From Streptomyces roseolilacinus (lineage in GTDB: Bacteria > Actinomycetota > Actinomycetes > Streptomycetales > Streptomycetaceae), in the NCBI RefSeq assembly GCF_014649335.1, contig NZ_BMSV01000008.1, forward strand, positions 310,001-374,000: 64,000 bases of DNA, given 5' to 3'. A program made the translations under genes and the position numbers. The stretch's first letter is position 1. Each line of letters begins with the position of its first letter. The notes under the pieces were generated by a model that saw only the letters and a program-made list of their open reading frames with translations, was not told the DNA's origin and did not search any database. Of the stretch, positions 25,698-34,539 are shown piece after piece.

Positions 25698-26663
25698 TCA
25701 GTAGCCGTAGACCATCTTGTAGGCGACCTCGGGCAGGAACTGCCCGGCCGAGGAGCCGGCTCCGACGCCGCAGTTGCCGTCGGACTCGCCCGGAACCTTG
25801 ATCCACAAGAGCATCTCGGCGCCTCCGCCCAGCCGGGTGGGGGTGCCGATGCGGCGGCCGGAGGGGTTGCACCACTGGCCGTTGGAGCCGTTGCCGTTGC
25901 GGCTGGTGTCCACGACGAACGGCTTGGTGTAGCCGTAACGGGCGCTCAGCTCGCTGTTGACGGCATTGCCGTAGGCCGTGTTCTCGGCCGTGGTGAAGTA
26001 GTTGGAGATGTTGAGCGAGAAGCCGTGGGCCTGCCGGAGGCCCGCTTCGTGAAGGCGCTGGGCCATGGTCGCCGCACTGGCCCAGCCGGGGTTGCCGGCG
26101 TCGAGGTAGACCCAGGTGTTGGGGGCCTGGCGGCTGAACTGGGCGAGGGCCCCGGTGAGCATGCCCTGGCGCTCGGCGATCTGAGCCTGTGTCATGCAGC
26201 CGTAGTCCCCGAGGGAGTCCGGTTCGAGGATCACGACGGCCGGGCGGTCGGCGATCCCGCCGGCGAACTGCCCGATCCACGTCGCGTAGGCGGACGGCGA
26301 AGCGGCTCCGCCCGCGGAGTGCCCGCCGCAGTAGTCGCGGTGGTAGATGTTGTAGGCGACGAGGACGGGCAGTTTGTCCGAGCGGTCCGCCGCCCCCGCG
26401 TACGCACCCGTGGCGGTGCCGATGGCGCCGCTCCACGAGCCGAACCAGCGGGCCGTCGGGGTGCCGGCGATGGAGGCGTTGATCGCGGGGGCCCGGCCGT
26501 CGCCGGGGTTGGCGGCCACCCACCGCTTGGCGCTGGAGTCGGGGTCCACGTAGAAGCCGCTGGTCATGGTGGTCGGGTCGGCGGCGTGGGCGGGCGGTGC
26601 GACGGCGAGCGCCAACGGCAGGGCGAAGAGCGCTGCCGTGAGGGCGCGGAGTCTGCGGCGCAT
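25698..26663 (-). CDS. secreted glycoside hydrolase family 6 cellulase (single-domain)
   Basis: 321 aa from ATG 26663. The signal peptide MRRRLRALTAALFALPLALA ends near AHAADP. GH6 features are FYVDPDSSAKRWVAANPGDGR, LPVLVAYNIYHRDYCGGHSAGG, VVILEPDSLGDYGCM (catalytic-acid loop), WVYLDAGNPGWAS, FSLNISNYFTT, FVVDTSRNGNGSNGQWCNPSGRRIG and LLWIKVPGESDGNCG. It is an endoglucanase or cellobiohydrolase acting on beta-1,4-glucan outside the cell. There is no carbohydrate-binding module, unlike many Streptomyces cellulases. A perfect CebR operator lies 149 bp upstream. Confidence 0.93.
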   Translation of the reverse strand: MRRRLRALTAALFALPLALAVAPPAHAADPTTMTSGFYVDPDSSAKRWVAANPGDGRAPAINASIAGTPTARWFGSWSGAIGTATGAYAGAADRSDKLPVLVAYNIYHRDYCGGHSAGGAASPSAYATWIGQFAGGIADRPAVVILEPDSLGDYGCMTQAQIAERQGMLTGALAQFSRQAPNTWVYLDAGNPGWASAATMAQRLHEAGLRQAHGFSLNISNYFTTAENTAYGNAVNSELSARYGYTKPFVVDTSRNGNGSNGQWCNPSGRRIGTPTRLGGGAEMLLWIKVPGESDGNCGVGAGSSAGQFLPEVAYKMVYGY

Positions 26664-26811
26664 GGCTGTACCTCGTTTTCCTGGCAGGGGTCCGCCGTAC
26701 GCTCTCGTCCCGAGCGTGCGACGCGCTGAGGGGGGTGCGGTGGTACGCCGTCCCCTCGCGCCGAGGGTCTCACCGGCGGGGACGACACACCCGGAAGGCC
26801 ACGCCGGGCAC

Positions 26812-26825
26812 TGGGAGCGCTCCCA
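26812..26825. promoter_or_regulatory. CebR operator
   Basis: TGGGAGCGCTCCCA is the exact 14-bp palindrome recognised by the cellobiose-responsive LacI-type repressor CebR in Streptomyces. It stands upstream of the GH6 start at 26663, predicting induction by cello-oligosaccharides. Confidence 0.9.
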
Positions 26826-27337
26826 CCGGAAGCGTGCCCCGTGACGCCGGAAAGCCTTGGGGGTGCGGTCGGTATCGTGTGGTGGCTCGATGAGGCTGTC
26901 AAGGGTCGACGTACGCCCGCCCGCTACATGGCGGGAAACGAGACCCCTCGTCACGCGACCGGGGCGCTCGGCCTCTTCCACGGCTTCCCGCACGTCGCCG
27001 ACGCCAGGACGCCCCCGGGGCGGCCTGTTCGCCCGCTCGTCACCAGCGGCCCGCCCCCGCCACTGAAACGCGCCCCGGCGTGCGCCCTCCCGGCACCGTC
27101 CGAGCCCTTCCGGGGCGTCGAACCGGGCACCGCCCCGCCCCGCCCCGCCTGCCCGCGCTCGCGGCGCCCGCCGTCGGCCACCCGCTGGTGCCGCGCGCCC
27201 GGCCGGGACGCCCTGGGAGGACTTCGTGAGGCCGACCCTGCCGCTGATCGTCCTGCCGCACCCGGCGGAGAAGGCCGCCCTCACGCGACCCGGCCGCGAA
27301 CCGCCCCCTCCCGCGCTGACACCGGCAGACAGGGGGA
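26826..27337. other. intergenic region, nothing recognised
   Basis: About 510 bp between the CebR box and a broken reading frame. No convincing gene or hairpin was found. A frame at 27226 (VRPTLPLIVLPHPAEKAAL) has some coding look but no recognisable continuation. Confidence 0.35.
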
Positions 27338-27865
27338 GTCACGCACGAACTCCCGGCGCTGCTCCGCGCGTACGACCGCGCCCACACCGACGAACTGGGG
27401 AAGGGCCCACCCCGACGAGGTGACCTGGCGCCCGCACGAGGACCCCGGTGCCATCGGCGGCATCTCGGCCACCAAACCCACGCGGCCCCCTTCATGGTCC
27501 GCGACCCCACCGCGGCCCAACCCGGCCCCGACCCGGAACCGGACGGGCTCATGGACTCGGCCGCCCCGGAGGAGTTCCGCGGCGCGCTGCCGACCGTCGA
27601 ACGCCTCGCCGCCCCCCGCGGCACCGCCGCCGAACGCGTCCACGCCCGCATCGGTGACATCGCCACCGGAAACGTCGGCGCCCCCACCCGACTGCCCACC
27701 GCCGCCCACCGCTTGCCGACCGCACTCATCGGCCGCGAGTACCGGCACGACCAGTGGATCAGCGAGGTCCGCGCCGAGAACCCCGGCCACCCGCTCCCGG
27801 ACGGCCCTGCCTCGGACCTGCTCAGCCACGTCGACGGCCACCTCGGCCGCGACCCCTACGCCTGA
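27338..27865 (+). pseudogene. frameshifted remnant of an unidentified protein
   Basis: Coding character passes through different frames in order. THELPALLRAYDRAHTDEL runs from about 27338. PDEVTWRPHEDPGAIGG, in another frame, covers about 27410-27460. MVRDPTAAQPGPDPEPDG runs from 27494 in a third frame and continues to a stop at 27865 (GREYRHDQWISEVRAENPGHPLPDGPASDLLSHVDGHLGRDPYA). An undamaged relative would read THELPALL...PDEVTW...GGHLGHQTHAAPFMVRDP continuously, implying at least two indels. No functional start codon is evident at the 5' end. The family is not recognised. The last 10 bp overlap the convergent CATRA gene. Confidence 0.5.
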
Positions 27866-29499
27866 CCGACGCGACGGGCCCCCCGCCCTCGTGGACTCCG
27901 CACCCGCCGGCGGTACCAGCCGGCCCCTGCGACCGCCAGGGCGGCAGTCGCCGAGGCCGTCAGGGAAAGCCACGGGGGCACCGGTCCGGAGGCGGTGACC
28001 GTCCACACCGCGGTGACGAGCAGCCAGCCGCTCGATGCCCCCAAACCGAGACCAGCCGCCGCGTCGATGCGGGCGAGCGGCCCGGAAACGGTCGCCGGCG
28101 CGGCGCGGCCTGCCGCCACGCGCGAGGCGGCCAGCGGCAGGGCCAGGGCGAGGACGAAGAGAAAGGCGATGAGCGGGGCTTGCACGTGGCCGGGCATCGG
28201 AACCCGGTAGCCGAGTGCCTGGACGGCGGCCAGTCCCATCAGCAGCGCTCCGAGGAACGCCGTCTGCAGCAGGGCCAGCCGCTGCTCGCGCCGGTTGAAC
28301 CGGCTGCTGATCGTCGTCTCGGTGATCCGGACGATCTCGCCCACTTGCTCCCGGACGTCGCCCAGGTAGGCGCTGTCGTCCTCCACCACGCGCCGGAAGA
28401 GGGCGCCTGCGCGCAAGTCGGCATCAAACATGGAGTGCGGCCTGATCTCGGGCAGCGCGACGGCCTGTTCCATGGAGTGCAGCGCGATCTCCACTGTGCG
28501 CAGCGCCGAGCGGCGCAGGGTCAGCGTGCGGACCAGGCCGCTCTCGCCGACCTGCAGGTTCCTCAGCAGGGCCTGCGAGCGCAACAGTTCTCCGAAGAGT
28601 GCGGCGGACTCGTTCTCGGTGAACCGCCGGTGCAGTCCGGCGAGCTGGTCGCACTGCTCGGTCAGCAGACGCCGGAGTTCACCGAAGTCGCGGCCTTCGA
28701 GGTAGACGGCCATCTGGCGGCGCATCTTCCCCGCGTGGACCAGATACCGCACCAACGGCGCCAGCGTGTGCCGGTCGGGAGGCTGCCAGAGCCACTCGTC
28801 CAGCGCTTGCTCGGCCTCCGTGGCGGCGAGCGCGGCCAGCCGGCGGTCCCGCGCCGGGAGCCGGCCCTGTCCACCCTGCCGGGCGTGCCACACCAGTGTT
28901 CCTCCGGCCGTGCGCTGCCACAGCCGCTGCCAGTGTCCGTCCTGCAGGCCGGGGATCTCCTGGGCCAAGAGGGCGGCGGCGGCCGCAACGCCGTCTTCCG
29001 ACACCAGCGTGCCGTTCCCGTGCGGGGCGCCCGCGGGCCCGGCGGTCGGGTCCGCGACGAGCGCCGTGTACACGTGATGCAGGCCGAGCAACCGTTCAGC
29101 GGGGAGCGGCCCGAGGTGCCGGGACCACCGCCTGTCCAGATCCGCCCAGGAGTCGACCTCGTTCTCGCCGGGGGCGAGCATGGTCATGAACCCCAGCACA
29201 TCGTGCTCGACGAACAGGAACGCCTGGTGGACGGCCGGCCTGTCGGCGCCCCGTGCCCGGGAGCGTTCACGCGCCCGTATCAACCGCGTCCCGCCGCCGC
29301 GAGTGCGGGCGAGCTGCTCGTCCAGTTCCTCCCCGGTCGGGAAGGAGGTGTCGAGGCGCCAGCGCGCCAGAGGGGCGGACATGGCGAAGTGCTCGCAGTT
29401 CTCCCAGAGCTGCCGCACCGCGTCGACCGCCCGCGGGTCCTCGGGATCAGCAACGGCCAGGACGAGGAGCGCCCGGCTGTGCAGCACGGGGTCGGCCAC
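27856..29499 (-). CDS. CATRA conflict-system membrane protein (CASPASE/TPR repeat-associated)
   Basis: About 547 aa from GTG 29499 (VADPVLHSRALLVLAVADPED), 4 bp after the stop of the small CATRA gene, with GGGGGA upstream. The N-terminal 300 residues are soluble (HQAFLFVEHDVLGFMTMLAPGENEVDSWADLDRRW is the most family-like block). A helical/coiled region follows (AGKMRRQMAVYLEGRDFGELRRLLTEQCDQLAGLHRRF to REQVGEIVRITETTISSRFNRREQRL). C-terminal membrane helices (LALLQTAFLGALLMGLAAVQAL, APLIAFLFVLALALPLAA, GWLLVTAVWTV, LSLTASATAALAVAGAGWY) end it. From memory this is the BN6_48550-type protein that accompanies caspase- or CHAT-TPR proteins. It is likely the membrane effector or anchor. Confidence 0.75.
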   Translation of the reverse strand: MADPVLHSRALLVLAVADPEDPRAVDAVRQLWENCEHFAMSAPLARWRLDTSFPTGEELDEQLARTRGGGTRLIRARERSRARGADRPAVHQAFLFVEHDVLGFMTMLAPGENEVDSWADLDRRWSRHLGPLPAERLLGLHHVYTALVADPTAGPAGAPHGNGTLVSEDGVAAAAALLAQEIPGLQDGHWQRLWQRTAGGTLVWHARQGGQGRLPARDRRLAALAATEAEQALDEWLWQPPDRHTLAPLVRYLVHAGKMRRQMAVYLEGRDFGELRRLLTEQCDQLAGLHRRFTENESAALFGELLRSQALLRNLQVGESGLVRTLTLRRSALRTVEIALHSMEQAVALPEIRPHSMFDADLRAGALFRRVVEDDSAYLGDVREQVGEIVRITETTISSRFNRREQRLALLQTAFLGALLMGLAAVQALGYRVPMPGHVQAPLIAFLFVLALALPLAASRVAAGRAAPATVSGPLARIDAAAGLGLGASSGWLLVTAVWTVTASGPVPPWLSLTASATAALAVAGAGWYRRRVRSPRGRGARRVGQA

Positions 29500-29503
29500 C
29501 GGA

Positions 29504-29878
29504 TCAGTCCCCCGTGCCGGGAGCCTGCTCCGGTGGACGTGGCGAAGCACCGGGTGGGTGAGCGGACACGTCCCTGATGAAGGTGTCGGCCAGCGCGAGG
29601 ACGTCCGCAGGGGCCTCGGTGAGCTGCCCGGGTCCGGGTTCCTCGTCCAGGGCGGGCCGCGCCAGGGGCGGGGAGGTGAGTTCCAGCAGGCGCGCGTAGG
29701 CGTCCTGGGCCTCGGCCAGCGCTCCGTCCTCGAAGGCGGACTTCAGGCCGCGGATCTCCCCTTCGACGCGGGACCAGGACGAGGCGGTCAGCAGGTCCCA
29801 GTCCTCCGGTGCTCCCAGATGGGAGAGAACCTCGGTGTGCAGTGCGTCCCAGGCGGCGGACCGGTCGTCGTCGGGCAA
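29504..29878 (-). CDS. CATRA system-associated small protein
   Basis: 124 aa from a TTG at 29878 (MPDDDRSAAWDALHTEVLSHL) with AAGGAG seven bases upstream. It is a mostly helical, acidic protein: EDWDLLTASSWSRVEGEIRGLKSAFEDGALAEAQDAYARLLELTSP. The last 45 residues are Pro-rich. It sits between the CHAT-TPR gene (22 bp upstream) and the membrane protein (4 bp downstream), the arrangement expected of the three-gene CATRA system. It may link sensor and effector; that role is inferred. Confidence 0.7.
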   Translation of the reverse strand: MPDDDRSAAWDALHTEVLSHLGAPEDWDLLTASSWSRVEGEIRGLKSAFEDGALAEAQDAYARLLELTSPPLARPALDEEPGPGQLTEAPADVLALADTFIRDVSAHPPGASPRPPEQAPGTGD

Positions 29879-29899
29879 GGCGGGGCTCCTTCCGGAACG

Positions 29900-32827
29900 T
29901 CACGGATGACGGTGCGAACTCGGGTCGAAAGGTCGAGACGGGCCGAAGTGGACGTAAGTGGCCCATAGTTGAGGGTCGCGCGGCACGAGCCGCCGGATGT
30001 CGCGCACCGCATCGTGAAGGGCCAGCGCAGGGTCGATCCGTCGGAGGTGGCGGGCACCCGCGGTCCCCGGCGTGAACAGACGCCGGGCTATGCCGGCCGC
30101 GATGTGGTCGCGTGCGGGCATGAGCGAGCTGAGCACGTGGGGGAAGCCCGCGACTTGGAAGGCCGCCCCCAGGTGGGCGACCTCGTTGACGAAACGATGG
30201 CCCGCGAAGCCGCCGTGGCAGGTGAGGAGTAGGCACCCGGTACGACCGTCGCCGAAGCGGCGCGCTCTGATCTCGGCGACGCTCAGCCGCGTGTCGTGAA
30301 GCAGGAGGCTGGTGTCGCTGGGATTGTCCGTGTCCACGTGTGTATGGGCGGTGATGACGGCCCAGGCGCTCCGGCCGAGTTCCGCCGCCACCCGATCCGC
30401 TGCGGCGGCCTCGTCGACCAGGGGTTGCACACCGTACGCGGTGGCGATGTCGACGGCCGCGCGCCCAGTGGCCCGCAGACGGCGCTCGCCCGGGGTGTTC
30501 CCCATGGCGACGACGGTGATCGACCGGTCGTCCGTACCGGTGCTTCCGGCTGCCCGCCGCTGCGCCTGGCGCAGCATGCGCAGCGTGGGGGTGTACGAGG
30601 AGATGACCCGGTCGATCGCGCACGTTCCCGTGTCGGGGTCGAGCGCCGCGTGCAAGGGGAGCACGGTCAGGCGGCCGGTCGGGCACCAGTGGAGCCGGGG
30701 CCAGCACGACGTGTGCGGCGTGGCGGGATCCGAGTGGCCGAGGTGGGCCAGAACGGGCCCGACGACGTGCTGCCACAACCACACCTGGACCCCCGCGAGG
30801 CGGGTGCTGCGACCGGCCTCGTCGCCGTCCCACCACCGAGCGGCTTGTTCGTTCACCTCTTCCGGTGTGACCCCGGGCAGCGGTACCACCTCGACGTGGT
30901 CCCTGCCCTGCCTGGTGCGGATGACGAGGGCGTCGGACCGGTGACCACTGACGTTGACCAGCACGGTGGGATCGGGATCAGGGCTCGCCGGGGCGCCCGC
31001 GGGGGCGGGCCGGCGGAAGGACTCGAAGCCGGAGAGCCCGCGGACCCTCGCGAGTGCGTCGAAGCACCCCGGGTGCCGTGTGTCCTGCTGGTCCCCGTCG
31101 TCCGCACCGCCGCGGCTCACCGGCAGGCCGGCCTCGTGCCGTCGGCGGTCTTCGGCCCGGAGGTCGGCTGCCAGGCGCGGGTGAGCGCGGTCGAGGGCCT
31201 CCAGGTCCCAGTCGTCGGCCATCTGAGCCAGCAGGATCCCGCGCCCCTCCTCCAGACGTTCCACCGCCGCACCGGCCCTGCCGGTTTGGAGCGCCGCCGC
31301 GGCGGCGTCGGTGACCAGGTCCTCGAAGAGGGTCAGCACGTGCTCGCGGTCGGCGGGCTCCAGGTGGGTCTGGCTCATGGCCCCGCGGATCTCCAGAGCC
31401 TTGCGGTAGGCGGCCTCGGAGGCCGGCCAGTCCTTCTCCTCGGCGGCGAGCCGTCCCCAGGCACGGGCGGCGGTCAGCCGTACCCGGAGGTGCCCGGCGG
31501 TGGACGAGACCACCTCCTCCAGGAGCGCGGCGGCCTCGCGCCGGAAGGGACGGGGATTCTCGGCGGCCTCGGCCTTGTACTGCAGCGAGTTCGCCACGTT
31601 CGTGCGGAAGACGACACCGTCGGGGGTGTCCGGCAGGCTGGCCTCGACGCACTCCCGTCCATGGGCTATCGCATCGTCGAGGTCCTGGGGGCGGCGGAAC
31701 GCGTCGTAGCGCATGCGCAGGGCGTTGGTGAGCACCGTCAGGAAGCGGAGCCGACCGGGGCTGCCGGGCGTGCTGATCCGCACCGCCTCACGAGAGGCGT
31801 TGACGGCCTTGGACAACTCCTCGTCCGAGGCGGGGTCCACGAGCCGTTGCGCGTCAGCATAGTTGGACAGGGCAGCGGCGTGGTGCGCGGTGCCCGCGGC
31901 GGTCTCCACCGCCCGAGCGAAGGCGTCGACCGCGGCGGTGATGTCGGCACGGGTGTGGAAGCGCTCGTACCGGCGTAGCAGCGTCGCACCGAGCGTGGTC
32001 GCGGCCAGGTGGCGCAGCCAGGGATCCTCGACCGTACGCAGGAAGGCGTCTGCCAGCCCGGCTTCCTCGACCGCCGCCTGTGCGAGGGCGGAGTCACCGA
32101 CACGGGTGACACGTGCCTGAAGGGCCCGCGCGAGGACCAGGCGGTACCGGGCGCGCAGGAGGGAGTCGTCGTCGGGACGCAGCAGCACCTCGCGGAAAAC
32201 CTCCACACCGAGATCCCGCCTGCCCTCCAGATTGAGTTCGGCGGCGAGCAGCACGGCGCGTCCCAGGTCGGTCATGACGTCGTCCTGGTCGGGCCCGTGC
32301 CGCGTCACGGGGTGATCGGCCAGGGTGCACAGGGTGCGCAGAAAACCCTCCAGGAGCCGTCGGTCGTGGTGTTGGTGGAGTTCCGCGACGAGGACGTACA
32401 GATGAGACCGCAGGGCCGTCACCACGTCGGCTGCCGGCGTCTGCGCCGGTTCACGCGAGGCTTGGACGGAGGTGACGTCGGACAGCGCGGCCGCGGGGAT
32501 CCCGGTCCCGGCCCCCTGCCGGCTGAGGGCGGCGAAGCACCAGGAAGCGGCCACCCGGTCGAGGTGGTGGCCGTCGTCATCGCGTCCCAGGTACCGGTAC
32601 CAGTGGAAGAGGCCGAGCAGGTGCAGGACTGCCGTCGGCGGAGCACCGTCGCCGGGCTGTCGGCGGTCTGTGAGACCTCCCCGTTCGGAGAGCCCCGCCA
32701 GGACCATCCGGGCCAGTTCCGTGGCGGCCGTGAGGGCGTCCGGCGTGGTGAGAGCCGTGGCGTTCCCGGCGGCAAGGGCGGTGTCGAGGCGTTCCCGGAA
32801 CGCTGTTGTGGGACTCGATGCGGTCAA
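29900..32827 (-). CDS. TPR-repeat protein with C-terminal CHAT (caspase-like) peptidase domain
   Basis: About 975 aa from a TTG at 32827 (LTASSPTTAFRERLDTALAAGN), chosen because AGGAG lies 5 bases upstream. The first 550 residues are alpha-helical TPR-like repeats (e.g. HHAAALSNYADAQRLVDPASDEELSKAVNASREAVRIS, AWGRLAAEEKDWPASEAAYRKALEIRGA). The C-terminal 330 residues are a CHAT domain. Its catalytic His is in AVITAHTHVD (His 828 or 830) and its catalytic Cys in CLLLTCHGGFAGHRF (Cys 870). The usual HGHA is replaced by AHTH, a divergent but plausible dyad. CHAT proteins are caspase-like proteases acting in bacterial conflict and cell death. It is the first gene of the locus. Confidence 0.85.
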   Translation of the reverse strand: MTASSPTTAFRERLDTALAAGNATALTTPDALTAATELARMVLAGLSERGGLTDRRQPGDGAPPTAVLHLLGLFHWYRYLGRDDDGHHLDRVAASWCFAALSRQGAGTGIPAAALSDVTSVQASREPAQTPAADVVTALRSHLYVLVAELHQHHDRRLLEGFLRTLCTLADHPVTRHGPDQDDVMTDLGRAVLLAAELNLEGRRDLGVEVFREVLLRPDDDSLLRARYRLVLARALQARVTRVGDSALAQAAVEEAGLADAFLRTVEDPWLRHLAATTLGATLLRRYERFHTRADITAAVDAFARAVETAAGTAHHAAALSNYADAQRLVDPASDEELSKAVNASREAVRISTPGSPGRLRFLTVLTNALRMRYDAFRRPQDLDDAIAHGRECVEASLPDTPDGVVFRTNVANSLQYKAEAAENPRPFRREAAALLEEVVSSTAGHLRVRLTAARAWGRLAAEEKDWPASEAAYRKALEIRGAMSQTHLEPADREHVLTLFEDLVTDAAAAALQTGRAGAAVERLEEGRGILLAQMADDWDLEALDRAHPRLAADLRAEDRRRHEAGLPVSRGGADDGDQQDTRHPGCFDALARVRGLSGFESFRRPAPAGAPASPDPDPTVLVNVSGHRSDALVIRTRQGRDHVEVVPLPGVTPEEVNEQAARWWDGDEAGRSTRLAGVQVWLWQHVVGPVLAHLGHSDPATPHTSCWPRLHWCPTGRLTVLPLHAALDPDTGTCAIDRVISSYTPTLRMLRQAQRRAAGSTGTDDRSITVVAMGNTPGERRLRATGRAAVDIATAYGVQPLVDEAAAADRVAAELGRSAWAVITAHTHVDTDNPSDTSLLLHDTRLSVAEIRARRFGDGRTGCLLLTCHGGFAGHRFVNEVAHLGAAFQVAGFPHVLSSLMPARDHIAAGIARRLFTPGTAGARHLRRIDPALALHDAVRDIRRLVPRDPQLWATYVHFGPSRPFDPSSHRHP

Positions 32828-33084
32828 CGACTCTCCTGCGCTGCCGGGGTGACGCGACCGCCTCGGGGAACTCGGTCGAGGGGAAGCAAACCACCACGTC
32901 CGCACGAAAGGCAGGGGGCGCACGGTGTCACACACCCGGCGCGCGCATCACAGCCGACTCACGGCACCCCCGGCTTCATCGGCGCGGCCCCCGTCCCCCA
33001 CGGCCGGACCGACGATCCGGTGAGCGGAAGGGCTCTCCCCGGAGCCGCCTTCTGCCATCGTCCTTGACCGAGTGGACGTGGTCA
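32828..33084. other. intergenic region between divergent CATRA and USP genes
   Basis: No coding frame was identified. It must hold the CATRA promoter on the minus strand, but I could not pick out hexamers with confidence. Confidence 0.3.
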
Positions 33085-33098
33085 GGACCTTCGGCCCC
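33085..33098. promoter_or_regulatory. DevR-box-like site upstream of USP gene
   Basis: GGACCTTCGGCCCC matches 12 of 14 positions of GGGNCNWWNGNCCC and lies 103 bp upstream of the USP start at 33201. Confidence 0.45.
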
Positions 33099-33200
33099 GT
33101 GCCGGGACCCAGCGCCCCTGTCCCGGCCGCCGCCCCGGTGTCAGCGTGAGGAGCGCGACCGTCCACGGTGCGACGGCTGTCGGGTGCGTGAGGAGGGGCC

Positions 33201-34064
33201 ATGGCGACCACCGCTGGGCGTGAGGGGATTCTCGTCGGCGTCGACCCGGAGGAGCAGTCCCTGCCGGCTCTGGCCTGGGCGGCCGACGAAGCGGTCCGCA
33301 GGGGGCTGGGCCTTCGGATGGTGCTGTCGGTCCCGCCGTCGCGCGACACGTGGCACGGCGACGCGGAACCGCACCGTACGGCCCGGTGCGCGCGGGGGAG
33401 GAACGCCCTGGCCACAGCGGCGGAGGCCGTGCGCGCCCTCCAGCCGGGCGTCCCCGTGACGACGGAGCTGCTCGACGGCGTACCCGCCTCGGTGCTCTGC
33501 CGGGAAGCGGCGCACGCGCGGCTGGTGGTCCTCGGGTCCCGGTGGCTCGGCCGGTGGGAGGAGGCCTTCGGCACCGGCTCGGTGGTCATGCCGGTGAGCG
33601 CTCGGGCGCGGTGCCCGGTCGTCGTGGTGCGGGAGCCGGAGCACACCAGTGAAGACGAGCCGTTCCTGGTGGTGGGGGTGGACGGCAGCGAGGAGTCGAG
33701 CGCCGCCGTGGCGTTCGCCTTCGCGGAGGCCCGTCTCCGGGGCGTGGCGGTGCGCGCCGTGCGGGTGCGGCCCCGCCCCCTCGCCGGCCTCGGAGACGCC
33801 CCGGGGGAGGAGGAGCAGGAGCGCGTGCCGGCCGGGTTCCTGGAGCCCTGGCTGCGGAAGTACCCGGAACTCGACGTCACGCGAGGTGTCTTGCGGGGCC
33901 ACCCGGTGGAGCGGCTGTCGCGCGCCTCGGCACGCGCCCTGGCCGTCGTCGTGGGGCGCCGCGGACGGGGCGGCCGCGCCGGGACGCGGCTGGGTTCCGT
34001 GGCCCACGGGCTCCTGCGCAGGGCGGAGTGTCCCGTCATCGTCGTGCCCGGGTCCGGGCGATGA
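33201..34064 (+). CDS. universal stress protein, tandem UspA domains
   Basis: 287 aa with two Usp folds. Domain 1 starts GILVGVDPEEQSLPALAWAADEAVRRG and ends ARLVVLGSRWLGRWEEAFGTGSVVMPVSARARCPVVVVRE. Domain 2 starts LVVGVDGSEESSAAVAFAFAEAR and ends VVVGRRGRGGRAGTRLGSVAHGLLRRAECPVIVVPGSGR. The second carries the G-x2-G-x9-G(S) ATP-binding motif; the first is degenerate. Such proteins are hypoxia or dormancy-induced in mycobacteria and Streptomyces. It is convergent with the CBS-BON gene. Confidence 0.9.
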   Translation: MATTAGREGILVGVDPEEQSLPALAWAADEAVRRGLGLRMVLSVPPSRDTWHGDAEPHRTARCARGRNALATAAEAVRALQPGVPVTTELLDGVPASVLCREAAHARLVVLGSRWLGRWEEAFGTGSVVMPVSARARCPVVVVREPEHTSEDEPFLVVGVDGSEESSAAVAFAFAEARLRGVAVRAVRVRPRPLAGLGDAPGEEEQERVPAGFLEPWLRKYPELDVTRGVLRGHPVERLSRASARALAVVVGRRGRGGRAGTRLGSVAHGLLRRAECPVIVVPGSGR

Positions 34065-34440
34065 CCGGGGGTGCGGACGGCACGCGCGCACGGGGCGGGC
34101 AGGGGAACCCGGCTGCCCCATGCCGGGTGGGTTCGGGCGGGCGGCGTGGGGCGGCCCGTGCCGCCGGTCGTGGATCCCGGGGAGACCGAGGAGCCGCGGG
34201 AGGGCGTCGGCGAGTTCGTCGCCGAGGTGTTCGCCTCGTCGAAGCGCGGCGGTGATCGGCGCGGGCGGGGGCTGCCACCCGCGTGGGCCGGTGCCGGACG
34301 GGCGGCGCGAGCCGGTCCGCGGCGACGCCGGCGCCCGTCCCGGCGCGGCGGTCACGGCCGCCCGGTGCCCGTACCGCTGCCGTGTCGTGCCCGCTGACCG
34401 CCTCCGCCCTCCTTCCGCTCCTTCGGTGACGGGTCGTTCG
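34065..34440. other. intergenic region between convergent USP and CBS genes
   Basis: A frame with residues PPVVDPGETEEPREGVGEFVAEVFASSKR has slight coding appearance but no good start or continuation. Otherwise nothing was recognised. Confidence 0.3.
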
Positions 34441-34490
34441 GCCGGGGCTCCCCGGGCGGTGTCGCCGGCGGCCGGCCGGGGAGCCCCGGC
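34441..34490. terminator. 15-bp perfect stem terminator
   Basis: GCCGGGGCTCCCCGG at 34441-34455 pairs perfectly with CCGGGGAGCCCCGGC at 34476-34490 across a 20-nt loop. It lies 50 bp beyond the CBS-BON stop and can serve both convergent genes. Confidence 0.75.
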
Positions 34491-34539
34491 ACCGGCCGGA
34501 GGGACGGTCGTTCCGGCGGCCCCTTCACCGTCCCCGCGA

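Noticed and set aside
28400..32800. Possible classical STAND NTPase or trypsin in the CATRA locus
   Set aside because: No P-loop or trypsin GDSGG motif is present; the protease domain is of CHAT type.
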